Assembly: GCF_001661075.1 (NCBI RefSeq)
Contig: NZ_CP014870.1
Location: 310,001-374,000 of the forward strand
Reading direction: 5' to 3'
Source: Pseudomonas silesiensis
Lineage (GTDB): Bacteria; Pseudomonadota; Gammaproteobacteria; Pseudomonadales; Pseudomonadaceae
DNA: 64,000 bases
Shown: positions 1-9,305 of the stretch, in pieces
Layout: every line of letters begins with the position of its first letter
Numbering within the stretch: position 1 is the stretch's first letter
Notes under the pieces: generated by a model
Told to the model about the DNA's origin: nothing
The model's input: the letters and a program-made list of their open reading frames with translations, nothing else
Database searches by the model: none
Translations under genes and position numbers: made by a program

Positions 1-869
1 ACGTCTTTGCTGCCCGTGATCGCGGTGACCACGTCGACCGCTTCCTTGAGCGCCTCGATGTAGGTCGACAGCCCCCACTCGCGCTGCTCCTTGGTCGGGT
101 TGCGCCAGCTGACGATAAAGGTCTGCACGTTACCGCGCAGGCAGAAGCGCGCCAGGCTCTTGTCCGGACTGAGGTCGAACACGTAGAACTTGTTGATCTG
201 CGGCGGTACCACCAGCAAGGGACGCTCGTACACCTGCTCGGTGGTCGGCCGGTACTGGATCAGCTCCAGCACGTCGTTGCGGAAAACGACTGCGCCTTCG
301 GTCACGCCCAGGCTTTTGCCGACTTCAAAGGCGCCCATGTTGACCTGGCTCGGCATGCCGCCGTTGTGCACCAGATCCTTGGCCAGATGCGAGAGGCCGT
401 CGAGCAGGCTTTTGCCGCCGGTTTCGAAGAAGCGTTTGACCGCCGCCGGGTTGGCCGCGCTGTTGGTCGGCGCCATGGCTTCGGTCATGAGGTTGATCAC
501 GAAATGCCCGCGACTGGCATCATTGGGCGACAGATTGCTGTGTTCGATCCAGTCGTGGAGCTCCTTGCGCCACGCCAGATAGGTTTGCAAATAACGTTTG
601 TAGAGCGGGTTCTGGCTCCAGGCCGGATCTGCGAAGCGACGGTCATCGCTTGCCGGTTGCAACCCGGACTTGCCAAGCAGCACGTGCGTGAGTTCACGAC
701 CGAAATGGGCAACATGCCTGGCACTGTGAATCGGTTGTTTGATGGCTTGCCTGAGCACCATACGTGCAGACGCCAGTAGATCCTTGCCACGCAACCCAAC
801 GACAGGATTCAGCCCCAAGGTGTTTTCCGAGGCCTGATACTTCAAGTCATCGTTATTCTTGTTACTCAT
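1..869 (-). CDS. phaC1: Class II poly(3-hydroxyalkanoate) synthase, 5' part
   Basis: Polymerises (R)-3-hydroxyacyl-CoA into medium-chain-length polyhydroxyalkanoate at the granule surface. Only the N-terminal ~289 codons are in the window; the gene runs off the left edge before the lipase-like box with the catalytic Cys. The start MSNKNNDDLKYQ and the segment around residues 200-260 (VVPPQINKFYVFDLSPDKS) are typical of Pseudomonas PhaC. The C1 assignment rests on position: phaC1 is the first gene of the pha cluster and lies beside DUF971 and hslUV in Pseudomonas. A sigma54-type site lies about 120 nt upstream. The active site cannot be checked here. Confidence 0.9.
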   Translation of the reverse strand, partial: MSNKNNDDLKYQASENTLGLNPVVGLRGKDLLASARMVLRQAIKQPIHSARHVAHFGRELTHVLLGKSGLQPASDDRRFADPAWSQNPLYKRYLQTYLAWRKELHDWIEHSNLSPNDASRGHFVINLMTEAMAPTNSAANPAAVKRFFETGGKSLLDGLSHLAKDLVHNGGMPSQVNMGAFEVGKSLGVTEGAVVFRNDVLELIQYRPTTEQVYERPLLVVPPQINKFYVFDLSPDKSLARFCLRGNVQTFIVSWRNPTKEQREWGLSTYIEALKEAVDVVTAITGSKD

Positions 870-990
870 CTACGACGCTCCATTGTCCCGACGAATACCC
901 GGGCCGGCTGCGCAGTCTCACAGCCAATGCCAGGTACTACTGCTCGGGTGACCGTGAATTCTGATCGCTGGTTTTCAGTTCAGCGAGCAC

Positions 991-1006
991 TGCAGGGACC
1001 TTGCCA
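991..1006 (-). promoter_or_regulatory. sigma54 (RpoN)-type promoter of phaC1
   Basis: On the minus strand this reads TGGCAAGGTCCCTGCA. It has the invariant GG and GC with the correct 12-nt register and 10 or more matches to TGGCACGN4TTGCW. It lies 122 nt before the phaC1 start codon. sigma54 dependence of phaC1 has been reported in pseudomonads; the site here is assigned by motif only. The rest of 870-1123 holds no gene: a 6-bp hairpin (CAGGCC/GGCCTG) near 1044-1062 and a weak hairpin after the DUF971 gene near 1100-1117. Confidence 0.6.
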
Positions 1007-1123
1007 GTTCCATTGGTTACCCGAGTTTAATTTTTTTCGCAAGCAGGCCAATCGTCGGCCTGTAAGCCGAGCATTCAAACAGATGAAATTAGAAAATGCC
1101 CTCTAAAGAGCAAGAGGCCCGAT

Positions 1124-1501
1124 TTAGAGCATCAACTTGACGACGGATTCGTTCGGGTCGCGGGTTTTTCCAGCCGCCTTGAGTTCGGCAAGATAATCGT
1201 TCCAGAGATCTTCCTGGCGCACGCCTAACTGGTACAGATATTCCCAGGTGAACAGGCCGCTGTCGTGGCCGTCGTCGAAGGTCAATTTCAGTGCGTACTG
1301 GCCGGCCGGTTCGACCTTGGTCAGGCCTACGCCGATCTTGCCAAATTGCAGGATGGGTTTGCCGTGGCCCTGGACCTCGGCGGAGGGGGAGTGCACGCGG
1401 AGGAATTCGGCGGGCAGGTGATGTTCCTCGCCGGACGCGTATTTCAGCGACAGGGTTTTCGAGGCTTTGTGCAGTTTGATGTCGGTGGGGAGTTGGGTCA
1501 T
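1124..1501 (-). CDS. DUF971 family protein (gamma-butyrobetaine hydroxylase-like N-terminal domain)
   Basis: A 125-aa protein beginning MTQLPTDIKLHK. It is a single DUF971 domain, the small fold also found at the N-terminus of gamma-butyrobetaine hydroxylases and in Fe-S-related proteins. Residues such as LPAEFLRVHSPSAEVQGHG and DDGHDSGLFTWEYLYQLG are family signatures. The reading frame stays open upstream to 1597, but that part translates a REP repeat, so the ATG at 1501 is chosen. It sits between hslU and phaC1, its usual place in Pseudomonas. Function is unproven. Confidence 0.85.
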   Translation of the reverse strand: MTQLPTDIKLHKASKTLSLKYASGEEHHLPAEFLRVHSPSAEVQGHGKPILQFGKIGVGLTKVEPAGQYALKLTFDDGHDSGLFTWEYLYQLGVRQEDLWNDYLAELKAAGKTRDPNESVVKLML

Positions 1502-1550
1502 GGCCAGTAATCCATTTGTGTGGGCGACCCATTGAACACCACCGTTCAAA

Positions 1551-1640
1551 TGTGGGAGCGGGCTTGCTCGCGAAGAGGCCAATACATTCAACATCATCGT
1601 TGACTGTTATACCGCTTTCGCGAGCAAGCCCGCTCCCACA
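1551..1640. repeat. REPIN (pair of inverted REP sequences)
   Basis: TGTGGGAGCGGGCTTGCTCG at 1551-1570 is followed about 40 nt later by its reverse complement ending at 1640. Two REPs in inverted orientation form a REPIN, the unit spread by RAYT transposases in Pseudomonas. It lies between the DUF971 gene and the hslU end. Confidence 0.9.
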
Positions 1641-1666
1641 GGGTCCACTACCACAGTAAGTATGGC

Positions 1667-3004
1667 TTACAGGATATAACGGGACAGGTCTTCGTTCTGT
1701 GCCAATTCGCCCAGGTGATTGTTGACGTAGTCGGCGTCGATCAGGATCGCCTTCTCATCGTGGGCGCTGGCCAGGTCGCCGGCGCTGAACGACACCTCTT
1801 CGAGCAGGCGCTCGAGCAGGGTGTGCAGGCGACGGGCGCCAATGTTCTCGGTCTTCTCATTGACCTGCCAGGCGATCTCGGCGATGCGCTTGATGCCGTC
1901 CGGCTGGAACTCGATGACCAGGCCTTCGGTTTTCAGCAGGGCGCAATACTGCTCGGTGAGCGATGCGTGCGGCTCGCTGAGGATGCGTTCGAAGTCTTCC
2001 GGCGTCAGCGCCTTGAGCTCGACGCGAATCGGCAGGCGGCCTTGCAGTTCCGGCACCAGATCGCTCGGCTTGCTCAGGTGGAACGCACCAGAGGCGATGA
2101 ACAGGATGTGGTCAGTCTTGACCATGCCCAGCTTGGTGTTGACGGTGCAGCCCTCGATCAGCGGCAACAAGTCGCGCTGTACGCCTTCCCGGGACACGTC
2201 GACGCCACCGGAATTGCCGCGCTTGGCAACCTTGTCGATTTCGTCGATGAATACGATGCCGTGCTGCTCGACCGCTTCCAGCGCCTTGGCCTTCAACTCT
2301 TCTTCGTTGACCAGGCGGCCGGCTTCTTCGTCGCGCACCAGTTTCAGCGCTTCCTTGACCTTGATCTTGCGGCTCTTGCGTTTGCCCTTGCCCATGTTGG
2401 CGAACAGGCTCTGCAACTGGTTGGTCATTTCTTCCATGCCTGGCGGCGCGGAGATATCGACACCGACCACGTCGGCGACTTCGATTTCGATTTCCTTGTC
2501 GTCCAGCTGACCTTCGCGCAGGCGCTTGCGGAACAACTGGCGAGTGTTGGAATCGGTCGACGGCGCGGCGTCTTCATTGAAACCCATGCGTGCCGGTGGC
2601 AGCAGGGCGTCGAGGATGCGTTCTTCGGCAGCGTCTTCGGCGCGATGGCGAACCTTGGTTATTTCCTGTTCGCGCAGCAGTTTGATGGCCGCGTCGGCCA
2701 GGTCGCGAATGATCGATTCCACGTCGCGACCGACGTAACCGACTTCGGTGAACTTGGTCGCTTCGACTTTGATGAACGGCGCGTTGGCCAGTTTGGCCAG
2801 GCGACGGGCGATCTCGGTTTTACCGACACCGGTCGGGCCGATCATCAGGATGTTCTTGGGGGTTACTTCAACGCGCAGCTCTTCAGGCAGCTGCATCCGG
2901 CGCCAGCGGTTACGCAGCGCGATGGCGACGGCGCGCTTGGCATCGTCCTGGCCGATGATATGGCGATTGAGTTCGTGGACGATTTCACGGGGAGTCATGG
3001 ACAT
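1667..3004 (-). CDS. hslU: ATP-dependent protease ATPase subunit HslU (ClpY)
   Basis: AAA+ unfoldase that feeds substrates into the HslV peptidase in the cytoplasm. The 445-aa protein has Walker A GPTGVGKT at residues 56-63, the insertion (I) domain around 110-240 with many charged residues, Walker B IVFIDEID at about 250-257, and ends DLSRYIL, the C-terminal tail that docks into HslV. Length matches the family. It lies 55 nt downstream of hslV and is probably co-transcribed from the sigma32-type promoter before hslV. Confidence 0.98.
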   Translation of the reverse strand: MSMTPREIVHELNRHIIGQDDAKRAVAIALRNRWRRMQLPEELRVEVTPKNILMIGPTGVGKTEIARRLAKLANAPFIKVEATKFTEVGYVGRDVESIIRDLADAAIKLLREQEITKVRHRAEDAAEERILDALLPPARMGFNEDAAPSTDSNTRQLFRKRLREGQLDDKEIEIEVADVVGVDISAPPGMEEMTNQLQSLFANMGKGKRKSRKIKVKEALKLVRDEEAGRLVNEEELKAKALEAVEQHGIVFIDEIDKVAKRGNSGGVDVSREGVQRDLLPLIEGCTVNTKLGMVKTDHILFIASGAFHLSKPSDLVPELQGRLPIRVELKALTPEDFERILSEPHASLTEQYCALLKTEGLVIEFQPDGIKRIAEIAWQVNEKTENIGARRLHTLLERLLEEVSFSAGDLASAHDEKAILIDADYVNNHLGELAQNEDLSRYIL

Positions 3005-3059
3005 AGTATTTGGCGGACCTCAAGCAAGAATGAACCGTGGCACAAAGGCCTGATCAGGC

Positions 3060-3590
3060 TTATTCGGCGCAGTCCTGCTCCTCAATGGTCTGGGTGTGGT
3101 TGGTGAATACACAGATGTCGCCGGCAATGCCGAGTGCGGTTTCGACGATTTCCCGGGCGGACAGATCGGTTTTCTTCAGCAGCGCGCTGGCGGCGGCCTG
3201 GGCATAACCGCCCCCGGAGCCCATGGCGATCAACCCTTCTTCGGGTTCGACCACGTCGCCGTTGCCGGTAATGATCAGGGATGCGTCTTTGTTGGCGACC
3301 GCGAGCATGGCTTCGAGGCGGCTGAGGGTGCGGTCGGTGCGCCACTCTTTGGCGAGTTCGACGGCGGCGCGAACCAGGTGACCCTGATGTTTCTCGAGCT
3401 GGCCTTCGAAGCGCTCAAACAGGGTGAAGGCGTCAGCGGTGGCGCCGGCAAAACCGGCGATCACCTGGCCGTGGTACAGGCGGCGAACTTTCTTCGCGTT
3501 GCCTTTCATCACGGTATTGCCCAGAGAAACCTGGCCGTCGCCGCCCATGACGACTTTGCCGTGGCGGCGAACTGAAACGATGGTGGTCAA
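3060..3590 (-). CDS. hslV: ATP-dependent protease peptidase subunit HslV (ClpQ)
   Basis: Threonine protease of the HslUV complex. The 176-aa protein starts (M)[18 protein letters not shown]; Thr2 becomes the N-terminal nucleophile after Met removal, and the proteasome-beta-like core follows ([28 protein letters not shown]). The frame is open to 3662, but the TTG at 3590 is the start: GGAGA precedes it by 7 nt, only this start exposes the catalytic Thr, and the longer forms would begin upstream of the promoter. Confidence 0.97.
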   Translation of the reverse strand: MTTIVSVRRHGKVVMGGDGQVSLGNTVMKGNAKKVRRLYHGQVIAGFAGATADAFTLFERFEGQLEKHQGHLVRAAVELAKEWRTDRTLSRLEAMLAVANKDASLIITGNGDVVEPEEGLIAMGSGGGYAQAAASALLKKTDLSAREIVETALGIAGDICVFTNHTQTIEEQDCAE

Positions 3591-3635
3591 GGGAGAGTCT
3601 CCACGCAGCGGGGCGAAAATGCCTTCTGCCAACTC

Positions 3636-3663
3636 ATATGGGGGTGGTGATGCGTATTTCAAC
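3636..3663 (-). promoter_or_regulatory. Heat-shock (sigma32)-type promoter of hslVU
   Basis: The minus strand reads GTTGAAA, 13 nt, then CCCCATAT, close to the sigma32 consensus CTTGAAA-N(11-16)-CCCCATNT. Transcription would begin near 3629, about 40 nt before the hslV TTG start. This fits the known heat-shock control of hslVU in enterobacteria and supports the short HslV start. Confidence 0.65.
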
Positions 3664-3725
3664 TGCGGGGCGTGAGAAGGGACGAGTGGTGTCAGGCGGG
3701 AAAAGGTGTGTTGGCTGTTCGGCCG

Positions 3726-3819
3726 CCTTCGCGGGCAAGCCTCGCTCCTACGGGGCAGCGTCGTTCACACATGCGGTGAACGGCACAATTGCTGTAGGAG
3801 CGAGGCTTGCCCGCGAAGA
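3726..3819. repeat. REPIN (inverted REP pair)
   Basis: TTCGCGGGCAAGCCTCGCTC near 3729 and its inverse GAGCGAGGCTTGCCCGCGAA near 3799 are separated by about 40 nt. The subtype has a GAGGC instead of GCGGGC core. It lies between hslV and the SPOR gene. Confidence 0.88.
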
Positions 3820-3845
3820 ACGATAACGCGGCACTACTGGCGAAA

Positions 3846-4553
3846 TCAGCGGCTCTGGCGTTGTTGTAACAACAAATTGCTGAAACCGCTGCCGGCCAGT
3901 TGTTTCTGGGCGGTGGTCAGCTGTTCGCGGTTGCTGAACGGTCCGACCAATACCCGATACCAGGTTTCATCCTTCACGGTGCCGGATTCAACCGCCACAG
4001 CCTGACCGAGCAGGATGATCTGCGCCCGAACCTTGTCCGCATCAGCCTCCTTGCGGAACGAACCGGCCTGCAGGAAGAATTTGGTCACTGGCGCCGCTTT
4101 GGACACCGGTGGCGCTGGCGGTGGGGTAATCCCGGCCAGTGCGGCCTGAGCGCGCGCAGTGTCGATCTTCGCCGCTTGCTCCGGCGTGACCGGCGTGGTC
4201 GGGATGGCCGGCACTTGTGGCGTCGGCAGGGTTTTCTCCGGCACGGCATCCGGCGGCACGATCACTTCCGATTCCGGCAGCAAGGTATAGAAGTCGTATT
4301 TCGGCTTCGCCGGCTGTGTCGGGCTCGGGGGGGTCTTGTTGGCCTCGGCCATCCTGGTGGCTTTCTGCTGCTCGATTTTCTCGCGCTTGACGCTTTCGCT
4401 GCCCTTGCCCGGTTCCAGCTTCATCAGGAACACGATGAACGCGCCGACCGTCAGGCCGATGGCCATCCACAGCCAACCCGGGATCGGTTGCTTTGCAGGG
4501 GCTTGGTAACGGCTGGCGCCACGCTTGGGTGCAGGTTTTTTCTTGGCAGCCAA
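3846..4553 (-). CDS. SPOR-domain cell-division protein, FtsN-like
   Basis: A 235-aa bitopic inner-membrane protein. It has a basic cytoplasmic N-terminus (KKKPAPKRGASRY), one transmembrane helix at about residues 26-42 (GWLWMAIGLTVGAFIVFLM), a Pro-rich periplasmic linker (about 70-150), and a C-terminal SPOR domain (about 158-230: FFLQAGSFRKEADADK, WYRVLVGPF) that binds denuded septal peptidoglycan. Architecture matches FtsN. The start codon is 1 nt after the argS stop, so it is almost certainly in an argS operon. FtsN identity is inferred from architecture and position. Confidence 0.88.
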   Translation of the reverse strand: MAAKKKPAPKRGASRYQAPAKQPIPGWLWMAIGLTVGAFIVFLMKLEPGKGSESVKREKIEQQKATRMAEANKTPPSPTQPAKPKYDFYTLLPESEVIVPPDAVPEKTLPTPQVPAIPTTPVTPEQAAKIDTARAQAALAGITPPPAPPVSKAAPVTKFFLQAGSFRKEADADKVRAQIILLGQAVAVESGTVKDETWYRVLVGPFSNREQLTTAQKQLAGSGFSNLLLQQRQSR

Positions 4554-4554
4554 C

Positions 4555-6291
4555 TTACATACGCTCCAGAGTTTCCAGACCCAAGAGTTCCAGGCCTTGC
4601 TTGAGAGTGCGACCGGTCAGCGCGGCGAGGCGCAGGCGGCTCTGCATTTGCGCCGGGGTGTCGGCACCGAGGATCGGGCAGTTCTCGTAGAAACTGGAGA
4701 ACAGGCCGGCGACATCGTACAGGTAGGTGCACAGAATGTGCGGCGTACCTTTGTCAGACACGTTATTCAACACTTCACCGAACTGTGCCAGTTTCGCTGC
4801 CAGTTCGTGTTCGTGTGGCGCTTCAAGGACGATCTGGCCTTCGACTTCGCTGAAGTCCTTGCCGAGTTTGCGGAACACCCCGGCCACACGGGTATAGGCA
4901 TACAACAGGTACGGCGCGGTGTTGCCTTCGAAGTTCAGCATCAGGTCGAAGTTGAAGCTGTAGTCGCTGGTGCGATGCTTGGACAGATCGGCGTACTTCA
5001 CGGCGCCGATGCCCACGACCTTGGCGATGTTGCGCAACTCGGCTTCGGCCAGCTCCGGGTTTTTGTCCTTCACCAGGGTGTAGGCACGTTCCCGGGCTTC
5101 GGTCAGCAGGTCGATCAGTTTCACGGTGCCGCCGTCACGGGTCTTGAACGGACGGCCATCGGCGCCGTTCATGGTGCCGAAGCCCATGTGTTCCATTTCC
5201 ATCGGATGGGTCACGAAGCCGGCCTTGCGGGCGACTGCGAACACCTGCTGGAAGTGCAGGGCCTGACGCTGGTCGACGAAATACAGCGCGCGATCAGCGT
5301 TCAGCTTGCCACTGCGGTAACGCACGGCGGCCAAGTCGGTGGTGGCATACAGATAGCCGCCGTCGGCCTTGACGATGATCACCGGCAGCGGGTCGCCGTC
5401 GGCGTTCTTGAATTCATCGAGGAACACGCACTGGGCGCCGTTGCTCTCGACCAGCAGGCCGGCGGCCTTGAGGTCGTTGACCACGTTGATCAGGTCGTCG
5501 TTGTAGGCGCTTTCGCCCATCACGTCGGCCATGGTCAGTTTGACGTTCAGCAGTTCGTAGATTTTCTGGCAGTGGGACAGCGAGATGTCCCTGAACCTGG
5601 TCCACAGCGCCAGGCAGTCCGGGTCACCAGCTTGCAGCTTGACCACCAGGCCACGGGCGCGGTCGGCGAATTCTTCGGATTCATCGAAACGCTGCTTGGC
5701 CGCGCGGTAGAAATTTTCCAGGTCCGACAGCTCGTCGCTGGTGATCGGGTTTTCTTGCAGGTAGGCCATCAGCATGCCGAACTGGGTGCCCCAGTCGCCG
5801 ACGTGGTTCTGACGGATCACTTCATCGCCAAGAAACTCCAGGACCCGCGCCACGCCGTCGCCAATGATGGTCGAGCGCAAGTGGCCGACGTGCATCTCTT
5901 TGGCCAGGTTCGGCGCCGACAGGTCGACCACGGTGCGCTGCACCGGACCCGCCTTGCGCACGCCGATCTTGTCATCGGCCAGGGCGGCATCCAGGCGAGT
6001 GGCCAGGGCTTGGGTGTTCTGGAAGAAATTGAGGAAGCCCGGGCCGGCGATTTCGGTTTTGGAGACGTTTTCGTCAGCCGGCAGCGCGGCGATGATTTTC
6101 TCTGCCAGGTCGCGCGGCTTCATGCCGGCCGGTTTGGCCAGCATCATCGCGATGTTGCTGGCGAAATCGCCGTGGGTCTTGTCGCGGGAGTTTTCCACCT
6201 GAATCGCCGGCGACAGGCCTTCAGGCAACACACCTTCGTTGACGAGTTGGGTGATGGCTTGTTGGATCAGCTGGCGAATGGTGTCTTTCAT
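4555..6291 (-). CDS. argS: Arginyl-tRNA synthetase
   Basis: Class I aminoacyl-tRNA synthetase charging tRNA-Arg. The 578-aa protein has the HIGH signature as HVGH (residues 134-137, after [10 protein letters not shown]) and ends in the DALR anticodon-binding domain ([32 protein letters not shown]). ArgRS lacks a canonical KMSK; the equivalent region is [14 protein letters not shown]. The start MKDTIRQL is preceded by AGAGAAG, so the upstream in-frame codons are excluded. The SPOR gene follows after 1 nt. Confidence 0.98.
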   Translation of the reverse strand: MKDTIRQLIQQAITQLVNEGVLPEGLSPAIQVENSRDKTHGDFASNIAMMLAKPAGMKPRDLAEKIIAALPADENVSKTEIAGPGFLNFFQNTQALATRLDAALADDKIGVRKAGPVQRTVVDLSAPNLAKEMHVGHLRSTIIGDGVARVLEFLGDEVIRQNHVGDWGTQFGMLMAYLQENPITSDELSDLENFYRAAKQRFDESEEFADRARGLVVKLQAGDPDCLALWTRFRDISLSHCQKIYELLNVKLTMADVMGESAYNDDLINVVNDLKAAGLLVESNGAQCVFLDEFKNADGDPLPVIIVKADGGYLYATTDLAAVRYRSGKLNADRALYFVDQRQALHFQQVFAVARKAGFVTHPMEMEHMGFGTMNGADGRPFKTRDGGTVKLIDLLTEARERAYTLVKDKNPELAEAELRNIAKVVGIGAVKYADLSKHRTSDYSFNFDLMLNFEGNTAPYLLYAYTRVAGVFRKLGKDFSEVEGQIVLEAPHEHELAAKLAQFGEVLNNVSDKGTPHILCTYLYDVAGLFSSFYENCPILGADTPAQMQSRLRLAALTGRTLKQGLELLGLETLERM

Positions 6292-6423
6292 GGTCTTCTC
6301 TTTCGACCGCAAGCGCGGCGGCGCTTCGATGCGCTGGTGGAAAAACTGGGCATTATCCGTGGCGAAGGCGGGCTTGCCAACTATAGCGGGCAGGATGTGG
6401 ATATGTGGTGACTATTCGGGCCC

Positions 6424-6519
6424 CTTCGCGAGCAAGCCCGCTCCCACACTGGATCTACGGTGTTCATGCGTTATGTGTCAGGCACATACCCCTGTGGGAG
6501 CGGGCTTGCTCGCGAAGGC
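6424..6519. repeat. REPIN (inverted REP pair)
   Basis: TTCGCGAGCAAGCCCGCTCC near 6425 and the inverse near 6494 flank a spacer of about 45 nt, between argS and priA. Confidence 0.9.
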
Positions 6520-6529
6520 GATCTCCAAA

Positions 6530-8749
6530 TCAATACAAATCCACAGGATCGACATCAAGGGACCAACGCACCGCCCGCCCACTCGGCATCTGCTCCAACA
6601 CCAGCAGCCAGCTGCTTAACAGCCGATGCAACGGCGCCCGAGCCGTAGCCTGCAACAACAACTGCGCCCGATAACGCCCGGCCCGCCGTTCCATTGGAGC
6701 AGGCACCGGCCCCAGCAGCTCGATGCCGGTCAGGTTCTGCTCTGCCAGCAAACGCTCGGCCTCACTGCACGCCTCATCGAGAAAACCTTCGGCCTGCCCG
6801 GGCTTGTGCGCTTCGGCCCGCAGCAATGCCAAATGCGCAAAGGGTGGCAATCCCGCCGCGCGACGTTCGCTCAAGGCCTGTTCGGCAAACGCGAAATAAC
6901 CCTGTTCGGTCAATTGCACCAGCAGCGGATGGTCTGCGAGGTGGGTTTGAATGATCACCTTGCCCGGCTCTTCAGCCCGGCCCGCACGGCCTGCCACCTG
7001 GACGATCAGCTGCGCCATGCGTTCGCTGGCGCGGAAGTCGCCGGAGAACAGCCCGCCGTCGGCATCGAGTATCGACACCAGGGTTACCCGGGGAAAGTGG
7101 TGCCCTTTGGCAAGCATCTGCGTGCCCACCAGAATGCAGGGATGGCCTTTCTGGATGGTGGCAAACAGCTGGTTCATCGCGTCCTTGCGTGAAGTGCTGT
7201 CGCGGTCGACCCGCAGCACCGGGACGTCGGGGAACAAAATCCCCAGTCGTTCCTCGGCGCGCTCGGTGCCGGCACCTACCGGGCGCAGGTCGACTTTGCC
7301 GCACTTGGGGCAATGCCGGGGTACGCGTTCGACGTACCCGCAATGGTGGCAGCGCAGCTCGCCCGAGCGCTGGTGCACGGTCATTCGTGCATCACAGCGT
7401 TGGCACTCGGACATCCAGCCACAGTCGTGACACAGCAGCGTCGGTGCAAAACCGCGGCGGTTGAGAAACACCAGCACCTGCTGGCCCGCCGCCAGCGTCT
7501 GGCCGATGGCCTGCTGCATCGGCCCGGAAATGCCGCTGTCCAGTGGACGACTTTTCACGTCAAGACGCAGGAAACGCGGTTGCTTGGCGCCACCGGCGCG
7601 TTCATTCAGGCGCAGGAGTCCGTACCGACCGGTGTAGGCGTTGTGCAGGCTTTCCAGTGACGGCGTGGCGGAGCCGAGGACAATCGGAATGTTTTCCTGT
7701 CGTGCACGCACCAAGGCCAGGTCGCGAGCGTGATAACGCAGGCCTTCCTGCTGTTTATAGGAGCCGTCGTGCTCTTCGTCGATGATGATCAGGCCGGGGT
7801 TCTTCATCGGGGTGAACAGTGCCGAGCGGGTGCCGATGATGATGTCGGCCTCGCCGTCCCGCGCGGCAAGCCAGGCCTCCAGGCGCTCACGATCATTGAC
7901 CGCCGAGTGGATCAGCGCGATGCGTGCATTGAAGCGTTGCTCGAAGCGCGCCAGGGTCTGCGGGCCGAGGTTGATCTCCGGGATCAGCACCAGTGCCTGC
8001 TTGCCCGCTTCGAGGGTTTCGCGAATAAGTTGCAGGTAGACTTCGGTCTTGCCGCTGCCGGTGACCCCGGCCAGCAGAAACGCGTGATAACTGTCGAAAC
8101 CGGCGCGAATCGCTTCATAAGCCGCACGCTGCTCGGGGTTGAGCGGCAACTCCGGTTGCGCCAGCCAGTGTTCGTGGCGCGCGCCGGGAGCGTGCCGGCG
8201 GATCTCCACCTGCACCAGGTCTTTGGCCAGCAACAGGTCGAGGCTGTCCTTGCTCAGCATCAGTTTGCTCAGCAATTGATGGGCGACGCCGTGGGGATGC
8301 TGGGCCAGGGTCGCCAGGGCCTCACGCTGACGCGGGGCGCGGGCGATGCGCGGGTCATCGAGCCTGGCGCCCGGTGCAGCGGACCAGAAGCGCTCCTGGC
8401 GCGCTTCGGCCAGTTCGCCCTGGCGCAACAACACCGGCAGCGCCCAGCTCAAGGTATCGCCGAGGCTGTGTTGGTAATACTGGGAGGTCCACAGGCACAG
8501 CTTGAACAGAGCAGGCGGCAGGGGCGGCGTGGCGTCGAGCAGGGCCAGGGCCGGCTTGAGCTTTGCCGCCGGGACTTCGCTGGTGTCGGTGACCTCCACC
8601 AGGATCCCGATCATCTCCCGTCGGCCGAAGGGGACCCGCAGGCGCATGCCCGGATGCAACTGGGCGCGCAGGATGCCGGCCGGGGCACGGTAATCGAACA
8701 GGCGGCGCAGCGGCGAGGGCAGGGCGAGGCGCAATATGGCGTCGGGCAC
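6530..8749 (-). CDS. priA: Primosomal replication protein N' (PriA helicase)
   Basis: 3'-5' DEAH helicase that restarts stalled replication forks. The 739-aa protein, from GTG at 8749 (MPDAILRLALPSPL), has the N-terminal 3' DNA-binding domain, Walker A GVTGSGKT (about 227-234), a DEEH box, and a zinc-binding block of paired cysteines (CHDC, CQRC, CHHC, CPKC). Length agrees with Pseudomonas PriA. The frame is open further upstream, but that part encodes a REPIN, so the GTG start is chosen. It ends 11 nt from the argS-side REPIN. Confidence 0.96.
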   Translation of the reverse strand: MPDAILRLALPSPLRRLFDYRAPAGILRAQLHPGMRLRVPFGRREMIGILVEVTDTSEVPAAKLKPALALLDATPPLPPALFKLCLWTSQYYQHSLGDTLSWALPVLLRQGELAEARQERFWSAAPGARLDDPRIARAPRQREALATLAQHPHGVAHQLLSKLMLSKDSLDLLLAKDLVQVEIRRHAPGARHEHWLAQPELPLNPEQRAAYEAIRAGFDSYHAFLLAGVTGSGKTEVYLQLIRETLEAGKQALVLIPEINLGPQTLARFEQRFNARIALIHSAVNDRERLEAWLAARDGEADIIIGTRSALFTPMKNPGLIIIDEEHDGSYKQQEGLRYHARDLALVRARQENIPIVLGSATPSLESLHNAYTGRYGLLRLNERAGGAKQPRFLRLDVKSRPLDSGISGPMQQAIGQTLAAGQQVLVFLNRRGFAPTLLCHDCGWMSECQRCDARMTVHQRSGELRCHHCGYVERVPRHCPKCGKVDLRPVGAGTERAEERLGILFPDVPVLRVDRDSTSRKDAMNQLFATIQKGHPCILVGTQMLAKGHHFPRVTLVSILDADGGLFSGDFRASERMAQLIVQVAGRAGRAEEPGKVIIQTHLADHPLLVQLTEQGYFAFAEQALSERRAAGLPPFAHLALLRAEAHKPGQAEGFLDEACSEAERLLAEQNLTGIELLGPVPAPMERRAGRYRAQLLLQATARAPLHRLLSSWLLVLEQMPSGRAVRWSLDVDPVDLY

Positions 8750-8800
8750 GCGGGGGGATCTCTTTGGGCGGGCAATAAATGCAAGGCTGGACGCAATACC

Positions 8801-8886
8801 TGTAGGAGCGAGCTTGCTCGCGAAGGTATTCCAGCCGCCGAGTGGCGTCGGTTGTACCTTTTTCGCGAGCAAGCTCGCTCCTACAG
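8801..8886. repeat. REPIN (inverted REP pair)
   Basis: TGTAGGAGCGAGCTTGCTCG at 8801-8820 and its inverse ending at 8886, in the priA–rpmE divergent intergenic region, just upstream of the priA start. Confidence 0.9.
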
Positions 8887-8938
8887 AGCAATGTGCTTTG
8901 GACCGGGAGCCTAGCAGACGGTCGGTGTAAGGGACAGC

Positions 8939-8966
8939 TTGCGTGATTTCAAACCTCTGGTAGAAT
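8939..8966 (+). promoter_or_regulatory. sigma70-type promoter of rpmE
   Basis: TTGCGT, 16-nt spacer, TAGAAT. Transcription would begin near 8973. The 5' leader of about 60 nt contains a short hairpin (ATTCAAC/GTTGAGT, 8987-9007), and the ribosome binding site TGAGGA is 8 nt before the rpmE ATG. Confidence 0.65.
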
Positions 8967-9036
8967 CCGCGGCCTAATTACGTGCGGTATTCAACAATGG
9001 TGTTGAGTGGCGGCACGCTAGCCTGAGGAATTCACC

Positions 9037-9273
9037 ATGAAAGCCGATATCCATCCAACATACGAAATCACCGCAGTTACCTGCAGCTGTGGCAACAAGT
9101 TCGAAACTCGTTCGAACCTGGCCAAGCCTCTGGCGATCGACGTATGCAACGAGTGCCACCCGTTCTACACCGGTAAGCAGAAGACTCTGGATACTGGCGG
9201 CCGTGTACAGCGCTTCGCAGACCGTTTCGGTCAATTCGGCAAAAAAGCTCCTGCTCCTGCTGCTGCAGAGTAA
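9037..9273 (+). CDS. rpmE: 50S ribosomal protein L31
   Basis: Structural protein of the large ribosomal subunit at the subunit interface. The 78-aa protein starts [11 protein letters not shown] and carries the zinc-type (C+) cysteines TCSCGN and CNECHPFY. The C-terminus is extended by an Ala/Pro tail ([10 protein letters not shown]), common in Pseudomonas L31. It has its own promoter and terminator, so it is a single-gene unit. In E. coli L31 represses its own mRNA; the leader hairpin here could serve that role, but this is speculative. Confidence 0.97.
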   Translation: MKADIHPTYEITAVTCSCGNKFETRSNLAKPLAIDVCNECHPFYTGKQKTLDTGGRVQRFADRFGQFGKKAPAPAAAE

Positions 9274-9278
9274 GGCAG

Positions 9279-9301
9279 AAAAGCCCGATGGGCTTTTCCT
9301 T
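9279..9301 (+). terminator. rpmE intrinsic terminator
   Basis: AAAAGCCC-GAT-GGGCTTTTCC: an 8-bp stem with a 3-nt loop and a short T run, 6 nt after the rpmE stop. An upstream in-frame ATG of the nuclease gene (9288) lies in its loop and would be a poor start. Confidence 0.75.
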
Positions 9302-9305
9302 GCTG

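Noticed and set aside
3591..3662. Longer HslV beginning at 3662
   Set aside because: It would bury the catalytic Thr and start upstream of the likely transcription start; no homologue has it.
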